Below are positions 50,201-62,300 of a DNA stretch of 64,000 nt, one piece after another. Both the position numbers and the translations under genes were made by a program. Origin of the DNA: Theocolax elegans (lineage: Eukaryota; Arthropoda; Insecta; Hymenoptera; Cerocephalidae). The stretch covers positions 85,811,580 through 85,875,579 of the forward strand of contig CM047425.1 in the NCBI GenBank assembly GCA_026168455.1, read 5' to 3'. The notes below the pieces were generated by a model that saw only the letters and a program-made list of their open reading frames with translations, had not been told where the DNA came from and did not search any database. Position 1 is the first letter of the stretch; each line of letters opens with the position of its first letter.

Positions 50201-51818
50201 AGATTTTTCTTACACAAACAGAGCTGTCTTAGTAATGTAGAAATCCATCCGTAGTCATGAAATTCTTATTCACTAGAGAATTGCACTGGTGTATATATTC
50301 ATCGGCCACAGAGGCATGAATGTATACATACGTACGAGAGTAAAAGAGATAGGGAGTTTGAGCTGTGGCCGGTGATGGTGTTTCGCGCGCGGAATTACAA
50401 CAAGTTCAATAAGACAGGAGAAGCGTTCAAAACAGTCGAGTTATATTTGTCCTGGTGCACCGCGAGTATAAACTCGATTTGCGTATATACCGCAAATCCA
50501 CGGATTTGTATGCATGATTCATTTGAAAGAATTCGGTTGATAGATTACTTCAGGTTGACTGGCTAAGTCAATCATTCAGAAAATCAAATTAAATTTCTTT
50601 TCCTTTTATATATATAATATAATGAGTATATAAATACAACATATACATACGCTTATTACATATATAGACATTCCTTTTATTAAAAGAATTTTCAAATATG
50701 TTTCTTGAAAATAGAATTGAAAATATATTATTAAATAGTTAAAAATCGATACAAAAAAGCCATAGAACCCATACTGTATACTAATGCTTAATTTTACTAA
50801 TCGCCATAATAAAAAAAAACATTCTCAAGATAAGAAGCAAATCAATTCGATGTCGCGATGCGAAAACTAGCGCCGACAGGTTGCTCCACTCTCTTTTTTC
50901 CCTGGTCGACGATTCATCATTATCAAATGCAAAGTACACCACGCGGCTTAAGTGGATTTGCCTGTAAGTCGAGACATCGCCTATCAGCAACAACGAGTTT
51001 CGCCTTTCTTCCCCTTTTTTCATTGTTATACTGCTTCTTAATGCGAAGCTCTTTGGGCGTCACCTTTTAATACACGTACATATGCATGCAGCCGCAGTAT
51101 AAATATATAACCGTTGGATATTTTGACGCCGGTTTTTTTGCTTAATTTGATTTTACGAATTGCAGCTGCTGTGTTTATAAGCGCGCATGCTTTATATTTG
51201 TATCTCCATTGGAAATTTATGCCTTGCATAATTGCGTTGCGTTCTTTTCTCAATATAAGCAGCGGCGTTTGTTTAGCACATGTACAAAGTATATGTGCGA
51301 TATCTTTGTGCGGTTGTCTCGTTTATTAGTTTTCGATGTCCGATGGAAAAATTCGGCGAAATATTGCCAAGATAAAATAATGTGGGAATATAGGTTTCAA
51401 TGGCTTTGGAATTTTTAGGAAATATTGTTTTAGATTAGATGATAATCAACCTCGGGTCACGATGAAATTTCAACAATGAATGAGACATTGTTATATCTAA
51501 TTGTATCGGTGTGATACTTTGTTGCTATTCATCAATTATAATTATAAATTAAAACAATTCCAATACATTATTTCATTTTTCGGCAATTGTGAATATTTCA
51601 CGACTATAGTTGTAATACTGCATGGTTGACGTATTTTATCTTATTTACATTAAATATAATTCTAATTATTTATTTACACGTTCAATGGACTGAGCGTTTT
51701 TCTTAAATTAACTAATTAAACCGGAAAATTTGGCATAAGTGCTTGAAAGATTTTTCAAAAAATAAGTACACTCATTCGGTTTTTCAATTTCAATCAAGCA
51801 ATTGATCTTATCAATCGC
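44261..51818 (-). other. Probable BAMBI intron 1, segment D
   Basis: AT-rich with GC-richer patches at roughly 44880-45200, 45700-46010, 46500-46620, 47450-47770, 48360-48720, 49230-49330, 50280-50560 and 50840-51350. TATAGGTATA-type motifs occur at 45539-45548 and 48626-48635. A 10-bp hairpin lies at 46160-46185. No credible gene is seen. Confidence 0.6.
46160..46185. repeat. 10-bp stem, 6-nt loop hairpin
   Basis: CATGTGTGTA (46160-46169) pairs perfectly with TACACACATG (46176-46185). Confidence 0.85.
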
Positions 51819-51845
51819 ACATACCTGAAAAAGAAAACAGAAACA
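51819..51845 (-). promoter_or_regulatory. Candidate recursive splice site 3
   Basis: On the minus strand, TTTCTGTTTTCTTTTT is followed by CAG/GTATGT, with the junction between 51825 and 51824. It has an excellent pyrimidine tract and a good donor at 51824-51819. It lies 7.6 kb upstream of the site near 44237 and at least 12 kb from the unlocated BAMBI exon 1. Confidence 0.7.
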
Positions 51846-54280
51846 CGCTGAAGTTGAACATTCACTAAATCAATAAATATGGTTTAAATATATAACAACT
51901 ACTTCACAAGCACGGAAAGGTAAAAAAAATAAATATACCAGAAAACAAAAAAGTATCAACGTAAATTTGTCATTCTGAAATTCACGCTTGATAAAGCGCC
52001 ACGAATATAAATAGCTTAGTTAATCAAATTGAACCTCCGCACATTTATGTATATTCCATAAATATATATATATAATCAATATGTCATTGAAATATCTCTA
52101 TATTTCGCAATTGTCGCAATTAAGCGCGATTTAGCTCATAAACGAGCAATTCCCACCAAAAAAAAGATTTACCCGTCTCGGTAAAAGCAATTTATCTGAA
52201 AAATCGAGTAGCGCGCGACATTGTGCGTAAGCCAGTCGCCTTATAAAGCGCGAGCAACCGAGCGCCGCGTCGTAAATCACCGTTCTCTCAATACACAAGC
52301 GTATACATGCATACATCGCATACATATGCAGCATTTCACGTCATCTGAACGGATTAAAATATTAAGATGCACCAAGATTTAGGCTATAACCGTAAATGTT
52401 TCCCATAATACGAACAATTTTTAGGCGCTGAAATTAAATTCGTTAGAACGTTACACAAATCTCTAAAAACGAGATTTTCCACTGTTTTTAGTATAATATC
52501 ACATTTTACTACATCTTGTTGACGAATCGCAACAATTTATGTTATTTTAAATGATATATTTGTCGCGCTCGCCTTTTTTGACAGTCAATGTTGTTGATAT
52601 ATCTTATATGAAAATATATTTGCTTGTATACCTTAAAAACTTTATAAATCAATATATATTTTGAGATTGATTGTAGATACAATAACTTTAAACAATGCAA
52701 AAAATATTAATCTTTACATTTGTATAACTAAAGATCTAACTAATTTTATCAAATAAATATTTGTTTTTATTTCAATAAATATTTCCACTCTAAACCTGAC
52801 AATTAGTGCATCTGTACTATATAGAAAATTTGATTCTACCTGTTGACATGAAATACCCCATATACATGTATATATGTATATTGACATTCACAAGTTATAT
52901 CGCGCGATATAAACCGGCGCTATATGCAGATCGGGATTTTGCATTTCCGCCGACACGAATCTCGTCAATGACAAGTTATACGGTAGCTCGTCAATTTTTT
53001 ATATTCTAGGTCTATTACCGACGACGACAAACATTTTAATTGACTCTTTATGATAATGTACCTATCGTTGGAAAAAAATCATGAAATATTTTGTGCGAAA
53101 GTCCTATATATAAATATTATATTAGTTTACGTTGCACAACTATATGATCGAGTTTGACGGATAATTGCAAGTTTTGAATGATAGCCGATAAGAAAATAAC
53201 AGAGCTTTTTTTAACTTTGATGAGTTGTAAATCTTGGTCTTGTAAGAATTTAATTGCGTCGTATGTTTAGTTTTCTATATTTAGTATTTGTTATTAGGCT
53301 ATAATATAGAGCATAACTTGAATGCAAGTAGTTGTTAATAGAAACTATATAGTCGTAAACAAAAAAATATATTGAATTTATATTTAGTAGTACGATATTT
53401 AATTGAATTAAATACATATTTATTTAAATAAATTAGTTCTATTTTGAATAAACAACATTTATTTCAATCGAATGTTTTGTTTAATATGCGCTAATGAATA
53501 TTTTATTTTAAATGTACTAAATATATTTGTCTACGTATAATGGTTTAATTCTGTAAAACAAATATAATCGAGAAAAGAAGCGCGTTAAGCGTCAAGTTAC
53601 ATAATATTCTAAAATCATATCATAAATATATTAAAATGCGATACGAGTTAAAAAATAATAAATTGAAGTATAATTGACATAATCTGTAATTGATCAAACA
53701 GGGTAGTATGAGCACAAACATTAAATATCGGTAATCCGTTTGAATTTAAACATTTCAACCGTATAGAGGGAAATATATCTTAACTATATAGTAAAGCTCT
53801 TTTCTTAGCACAACTCATTGGCAAATTCAATGTTACACCGATATATAAAAATAGCTCGCGATGATCGAGTTTTCATATATGCAAGCATATATAAAGTAAA
53901 CGTATTATCTATTCATCGTACACGAGACTCGTCATCGAGAGCCGCGAAAAGAAGCGGAAAAACAAACATGTTCAAGTATCGCGTACACGAGATGATCTCT
54001 GCATAAATCAACGCATCGAGTACTGGAGAGAAAAAAAAAGGATATACGTATATAGGTATAAGCAAGAGCATGCATATAAACCTGCTCCTGCGCGTAATTG
54101 AAAGCACCAACGTAACGTTTCGTAATACGTCAGTGTACCTATATAACGTGGATATTAGCATATAATCGGCTACACCACAGGGTAGAGAGAAGCGAATGTG
54201 TACGAAACGGCATCACGACTCCACAGATCGTAAATTTGCACATTTCTAGCCCCGCGGGCACATAGGTATATAAGAGAGGA

Positions 54281-54300
54281 ACGAACGAACGAACGAACGA
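54281..54300. repeat. (ACGA)5 microsatellite
   Basis: Five perfect ACGA units, in the middle of a GC-richer patch. Confidence 0.95.
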
Positions 54301-55179
54301 GTGTCAAGGGCCGTTGCTGGTTTTCTTCCTGATCGTTGATGTACAACGCGGTGAAACTTCGCTCTCGTGTTCCATTGCTGTTGACCAAACGCTTCAAGTG
54401 AGTTTTATATACTCAACTGGAGTGCTTGTTTAGTTAGTAATGTTTCAAATGATTTTGTTACGTGCGCTGCAACTAATTCATCTTTTATATAATTTAAGTT
54501 GCGGTCTTCTACGATGATAAATTAATTTTTATACTTTGCAAAACTATATAAATGAAGAACACTTTTAAAAACTTTTGAATTACTATAATAATAATTATTG
54601 TTCAAATGTCTGTGAATGCTGAGATTCAACTTTCACGTGTATGTTATTAAACTGACGAAGAAGTAAATTATATAATATATAAATTTATCAAATGCAGTGA
54701 CAATATATATCAATGTTCTTAAATATAGAACTTGATAATACAAATTTTAATCGTGTAAAATGTTTTATCTCACATATAATTGAAAAAATATATTGCTGTA
54801 CTAAAAATGTATAATTTGCCTGCATTGTTGAGTGTGGTAACTTTATTTAAAAATTCGGATAGGAGAAAGTATATAAAAAATTAATTATAATATATAATTT
54901 GTTGTAAAAACATATATTGAAAACGTAAAAATTTAATGTACATGTATTTATACGTACATCATTCTTTCAGCGACAAACGAGTAAACAAAAGGATGAATAC
55001 AGAATAGGTGGAAAGCTGCACGTGTAACGAGCCGAAACGGACAGTTTTAAAAGGGGTCTTTATCTGCAGCGTATAAGCAGTAAACCATGCAGAGCACACC
55101 AAAAATGCAACGAGCGGCAAAAAGAATTAGCAGAGCGTCGAAAGACTGGAGGAAGCCAACCCGCGATTCGTTGTACGTG

Positions 55180-55195
55180 TAGGTATATATACCTA
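55180..55195. repeat. 16-bp palindrome TAGGTATATATACCTA
   Basis: A perfect 16-bp palindrome formed by the recurrent TAGGTATA motif meeting its own reverse complement. Confidence 0.9.
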
Positions 55196-56269
55196 TTATA
55201 TATGTGTGCGTATGCATATACCCACACACACATATATATACGTGTACGAATCGTATGCCAAATGACGCCAAAGCGCCGTTTCGTATCCTGTTCTACATTT
55301 TACGATTTTGTTTCGTCTATCTCGAATATATTATCAAATCGATTGAAAATTATGTGCAAAACGAGGTATATAAATACGAAAATTAGGCCCATTAATTATT
55401 CTGTATATACAGTGCTACATTAAAATTAAACAAATGAGATCAAGATGTTCGTATACGAAAAGATTTTCTTTGAAAACTAAGAAGTAGAAATATGATCCGC
55501 GTGCTAAATTATAATAAACTTCGGCGTTCATGTTTAGCAAAATGCATAATAATCATTGCATAAGAATTAACTTAAGTGTATAAAGAAATATGAATACAGC
55601 AAGAATGAGTAATAATCACAGTGTATCATTGTCAGCTGTATGCTTATCGAGATTTCGTACTACTGATAAAATGAATCATACAATGTTTGTAAGCTGTACA
55701 TACCTACTTGTCTTTTGTGAGTGACGATATTATTACTAGCAACGATTTTCTTAAAGGGATTCAGCATAGGTATAAAAAGTATAGGTAGATATATAGCTTC
55801 TACTCGTATTCAATGTTTCATGTGATTGAAAATACAATTCCTCAGTTATGTTATAGTATAATAAAAATGATCGGTCTTTTTAATATGAACGAAGACAAGT
55901 ATATCGTGTTAGGTAAAGTTCGTTAATCGCTATATCTAAGATATATTGGAAAAACCTCATGTAAAATGGATCGCATGCATATATCGTATAAATTGTTAAA
56001 GAGTAAAGAGGAAAAGAGTCCCAGGGGAACTAAGAGACCGCGAATCGGTTATAAAACATTCACTTACATCCGTGGAACGCCTTTATTACGCGCGTGTAGC
56101 CCGCGTCCGCTCAATCGCGGAGGATAAAAAAATACCCTCTCCATACGTGCGCCGCTCGTCACGCACGCATGAACACAGACTTTTCGATATAGCACGGTAG
56201 GCGCCATTCCGAGGCCTTCGTGTGCCGTTTGCCCGATTCTCGTATCTCTCTATATACGTGGCGTCGCGA

Positions 56270-56275
<6 letters not shown>

Positions 56276-56315
<40 letters not shown>
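56276..56315. repeat. (TC)20 microsatellite
   Basis: An uninterrupted 40-bp TC run. It produces the Arg/Glu-repeat ORF on the opposite strand, which is not a gene. Confidence 0.97.
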
Positions 56316-56319
<4 letters not shown>

Positions 56320-59300
56320 TCTGTCTGACGGACGATTGCTGGGCTTTTGTCTTCGTCGGCGATGAGCTCGCGCTTTCCGTCGCGCTCGATTATATTCGGC
56401 GGTATATAGGCGCCGAGACAAAGGGAAATCGTGCCGCCACCGGTATTTGTCGCTTTGCGACCAAGCGTCGCCGGTGGTTTTCGTAATTGTAGGTAAGACG
56501 CGCGGATTTTAGCAGGAAATTCGGTTTTGAGGTTTCGAGCAGGAGACTTACCGCCACCAGCTTCTACACCGTCAAGGGAGAATGCTTTTTTTAATCTTTA
56601 CATTTTCTTCGCCAATGCTTTTCCATTTTTAGAATTATATCTTTTATGTTGGAATTTTATAAAATATTTGTAAATGATTTGGTTGTTATACTTATTTACA
56701 AGTATTTGTATTTTTGATCGATGTAATTGAATATGGCATCAACTATACTTGTAACTGTAAGAACTATTGTCACGCAATTATTAATGTTATATTATATAAA
56801 ATATAAATCAAGTTATGGATATTCAATTTGAATGTATGTATTAAAGGCACAAGAAAATAGTCCATCGCACTTTTTTGGAATAGACTACGTGATAATGAAA
56901 GCACGAACATCGTAATTATTTAAAGTAGCTTTTAAATGAATCACCGATGATTCACAGGGCTTTCAAATGTATAACGTTTAAATTTACTTTTAGTGTATAC
57001 CTTATAAATATATACCTAAATGTAGATGTATAAATTTATCTTTTCTACATGTTTGTACACTTTGGTTTTATAACAGTGAAAGTAAATAAAAATGAAGGTA
57101 GGACAAAGGTACATAAAACACGAGGGTACGATGACTGTAGATACACGTGATACTGCAGGTTTGAAGAGGAAATGTCATTTTAACCCTTAGGTTTTGGAAA
57201 GTCACAGAAACCCGTGGAAAAAGGGAACAAAAGGAAACAGGAGCTGCGGGTAAGAAAGACAGATAGAAAGACACTGGGTACGAGATAGTATGAAAAAGAA
57301 CCACTCGACGATCAAGCGTTTCCGGTGTGCGAAGGCCTCTGCGTTTTCGACCTGTACTTAGCGCCGCAGTTACTTTAGTCCGGCTACGGCTCGCGAGATC
57401 GGCTTCCGGTGACCGTCCAACTGCTCGTACGACTTGTGTTTTAAGTAGTGCTGTGTAACGCTCTCGTAGAATTATAATTTTCTTGAGTTAGAAAAATTTA
57501 CTTTAATTGAAGGGATGTCCCGAAATTACTCGTTTGCATAGGTTAATTCAAAGTTCTTTTTGTACGATTTTTTAACGACCCACGCCCAACTTCACTTTAC
57601 TTTTTAACACGCTATTTCTAATTCGACTATTCGGGATACTTCATTCGAAATTCCGAGGTTTTCTTCAACATTTCCAGGCTAGTTGTTTACCTATGTTCTT
57701 ATACGCAATTTCAAAATCCTCGAATGGTTTCCAGCTGCTTTCTCCACGTATTTTTCTCGCCAATGTAACATGCAATTTTCCCGGCGTTAAAAAAGAAGTT
57801 AAAATAGCATAAAACTAAAATCGAAATACACCGCAAAATAAGGCAAGTCGCCAGATATTTTGCTAACGCTTAAACGGTTGTTGCGCAAATCCAAAGTAGT
57901 TTAAGACTTTGAAGGATAGTCTTTTAATCCATCATTCACTATATTAAGATTTTCTATTTTACGATTATTTGGATCCTTTTTTATTCTACTTTTAACGATT
58001 GGTTACTTACGTATATGTCTACGAGTTGGTTTTTTAATTACCCAAAAGTATTTTAAAACGAAGTAGTAAACAACATTTGTTAAAGCACTAAATATATAAA
58101 ACAAATCTTCCTCGTCTATCTGAACCTTGATGATACATTAATTAATAATAGAAAATCCAAATCGTTTAATAATTATAAAATGAAAAAAAAATGTTACATA
58201 TACAACAATAATATTAATATTATAGCTAACTTTTTCCATGAATTCACAAATTCATATCGATCGACACACAAACCTCGACTAGAATTACAAATCGATTCAA
58301 CGCGTTTGCCGAAGCTAATAAACATTTCACGGGGTGCATGGAGCGCGAGGAAAATTGTTCTGCGGATAAGCAAATAAGAAAATCCAGAAAATGGCCAATT
58401 ACGCGTTAGCGCCGGGCAAGATATGCCGTAGATTAACGACGAAAAAGCGTGAATCTTGATTTATTATCTTTAAAAACTCATCCACATTGGTATATTGATA
58501 ATCAATTGATCACATTTTTTCACTAGTAGAATAGCAATGCATCAACTTACGATAAAGTCATGTACGCAAAATTGTTTTACCATTTTAAAATCATTTTACG
58601 ACATTCGTAGATTCGACGCAATCTAATGTAATTCTTGTTAATCTAATTCGCCAATCGTATATTGTATGCTAGGATTTGATTTTCGATAGGTATTGTTGGT
58701 GCAGTATTTTGAGATGTTTGATGTAATCTGCATCTGCAAGGTCGTTTATTTTGAGTTTCAACAATTTTATTATCAAATTAGTATTACGTTTTATAGTAAA
58801 TACACGCAAAATACACTTTATTGCTAACATATTAGACAAAAATGTTGTGTAACTTATTTTACAATTTTGATTTTTTTAAAAAGTATTTTGAAGTAATTCT
58901 CTAATTCCAATAATAATTGTAAAAGTTTAAAGATACTTCCTATGCAGTATGCAATAGGTATTTTGTAGGTAACCGCGAAATCGCATAGTATATGCTAAAT
59001 GCGAGTACAATAAATTATCAACTAAAGCAACTGGAAATCGGCAGTTCCAATAAGACGAAACAGAGAAACTTATTTATCATACGTTCTTCGACACTGTTAC
59101 GCAGATAAGCAAACTCCCGACCGAGCCGACGCGAGACCAGAAAAAATATGCATCGGTCAGAGCTCCATTTCAATTAGCCATCTATATACGAGATTTCAAT
59201 ATTTACACGTCGCGAAAGTCTATTTCTCTGGTGCACAAAGAAGAAATTCATGGGTTTCGCTGCAGCTTCCTCGAATGCTAAAAGATAAGCGCTAACGATG

Positions 59301-62300
59301 ATGCACGGAGGGATACAATGATGTATGCGACTTGCGTAAGAAACTTTCTTGATTATGCATTTTGTGGAATTTAAACTTTAAGATGAGGAATTTTATGTAG
59401 ATTAGGCTTGTGTAATAGATTTTTAAAATGTAAAAGAGGAATATTAATAATATAATGATTTACTTGTTTCGTTTTACACTTTATATTAACATCGATGTTT
59501 ATGTACATTTCGCAAATAGATTGCTCAATTGATATCCCAAAGTTTGAAATACCAATTTTACATACAAGTAAAAATAACTGTTAAGCTTTATTTACAAATG
59601 TTAATTGTACAAGCTTCGATTAAATATCATAATTAAACAGGGTTTGTGATTTGATCGAAACTGTATGTATATGTATATATATATATACTCCCATATAATT
59701 TCGCTATCATTATCAAGTAAAAGAGCCGTACTGTTGCTTATAAAATTAAGTAGGTTAAACTCAATTATACAACAGATTAGATATAATTAAAGATAATTAA
59801 GAATAAAGTTAAATGGTAAAAACAAATACTATTTCGCATGGGTTAGCAACGAATAAATCATCCATGCGAATAAAAAATTTATAATTTTCCTATGACAGAG
59901 AAATAGGCGCAATTGAATCCTCATCACGGACAATTCAACGGGAGTAAAAAAGAATAATATCAGCTACGTCTCGCATATAAATATAGCGGCGTAAGTAGGT
60001 GTATAAAAATAAATTCCCAAGCGGCGCTCGCGCGCGGTGCACTCATTAATTTGCTCCACGGTTATACTTCCTCCCCATATACATCCCGCATATTTTCGCG
60101 CGCGCAAAAGAGGCGCACGTAACATTAAAGTCGTGCTATATACTCGTATTGGGGCTAAATACAAGCCTCTCTCTCTCTCAGTCTCTCTCTCTCCTTTTCT
60201 CTCGGCATATTACCTGCGTATCCGTTCTCTGTACGTGCGATGATACGTGTATGCGTACGTACGATGTACACGGATTATGGAAGACCAGACGTCGGATGGG
60301 AGTGTGTAATTCGCTATCCACGGACGACTAGCCGGCGCCCGACTTGTACTTTATCGTCTCTGTTTTTTTTATCCGCCCTTTCTTCTTGGCCGCTTCCTCC
60401 TTTTTCAGCTCCTCGATTATTAAGGAGATAAGAGAACAAAAATTTTTCCCGGGTTTTACGCTATTAATACGCGACAAGAACAACAACCTTTTCCGAACTT
60501 ACTTAGTGCGTACCGGACATTCGTATTTTTTCCCTACTTTAGATTATTTTTCTTTTATAATTCTAGATTGGAAATTGCACACTATCGTGTTTAATCTCAC
60601 CATAGAGTGCGTGTGCAATTTATATTTTTATGTAGTTTTATACGTATACTTGCGTTTTTAATCTTAATGAGAAAATGTTTTTAGGTATAATATACTTGTA
60701 TATCTCGTGAATTAAATTTTGAAATAAAGATTTAATTGAAATAACTCTGGCATAATTTTTCAATTAAACTTAAAATAAAAATTGCGATATCGAATTAATT
60801 TCCAATAATCGGTTGGAAACGCGAGAAAACTAATGAGAATATTTAAAATCCATATCGTGCGACACCTTCTATATATATATATATTTTAGTTAAAGTTTAA
60901 ACTAAACGAATCGAACTACGTCGCGATAAAAATTCAATGTTCTATCGATCAATTGACAAACTTTCGTAGGTATACGTGTTTCAATTAAGAGCACCTGTTT
61001 AAAAGAAAAAAAAAACATAAAGTGCGATACCGATTTCTCAATGAGCAGTTATAAAAACACGTGTATTTCAAAACGCGAAAATCTCCGATCCGGCGCCACG
61101 TCACCCACTACGTACAATCAAGAATCAGATAAATCGCGTGTCTTGGACTCTGATCGATCGAATCGTGCCTACATAACTACGGATACGTCCAAACACGCGC
61201 GTGAGAGAAAATTGCCCGTTACGCTCGAACGATCGGTATATACTTGTAATATACTGTTGGAAAACATTAGTATAAAATAAAAATGCGACGCGCTTACGAG
61301 GCGCCGCCCTCGAGCTTAACGTGTGGGGAGATCTCACTGATCATTTATATATACATATTTAAATCGTCAACGGATGCACGTATACGGGATCCATTTTCGG
61401 GACACGTGCCTTAAGGATGTGCGGGCTCCTTTGCGAATTTCAATTTAATTTTTAATATTAACCTATATTATATATGGTGAATGAACTACGATTAATTAAT
61501 TACGATTCTAATAATAATTTTTATTCATAGTTTACTAAAAGAGGTTTAGGTTAAAAATAATTAAGATAAATCCCCAATTGTGCAATGCTGTTACGATTGA
61601 TTGCACAATTTCACAATTCAATGAAATAAATTGATTACAATAATTGCAATATTAAATCTGATCGTGAAAACATAAGCAGCAAATAAATCAAGCAGAAACA
61701 AACTACGAAGTCGACACTGCAATCTATAAACCGCATCGATAATTATAACCACACAGAAAAGAAAAATCCAAAAAGCTGCAATTTTCCATCCAATACATCT
61801 TACATATTATAGGAGCGTGTAAAATTTACGCGTCGGCATCGATACGTTATAAGTACCACTCGATGCGAAAAGGCACGTGCATCTTCTATCCGAGTAAATT
61901 GATCGATCTTGCCGGTATATTCTCTTTCTCTCTTTCTCTATGGAATACAACTTAAAATTCACTGGTTGCGTGCACAACCGGTACGAGGTGGCTTCGGCCT
62001 AAGTACTTTGAAGCAGCTTCTTTTTATCTGACGCGAAAGCGCAACATTTCTTGCGCCGAGCTCATTCATGGATCGCTTTTCCAGAATTAAACGAAGTCGA
62101 ACCTTCATGATATAGGATGGTAATCGTCTTTATAGTTCGAGTCTTGATCATTAAGGCATCTAATCGATTATTGCCTTGAATTTTATTAAATATACGTTGT
62201 ATTGTGATTATTTAATTTTATATTTGAACATCGAGGTTTGATAAGATTTAGTGAATATATTAAAATTCATTAGTTTTTCATATTGTGTTCATGATCTATT

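Noticed and set aside
56086..56421. Arg/Glu-rich 111-codon minus-strand ORF
   Set aside because: It is built on the (TC)20 microsatellite and a CpG-rich patch, with no family match.
56549..56620. Minus-strand GTAAGT donor after a short open frame in the correct phase for BAMBI
   Set aside because: The open stretch has no methionine and no hydrophobic signal sequence before an in-frame stop, so it cannot be the signal-peptide exon as read.
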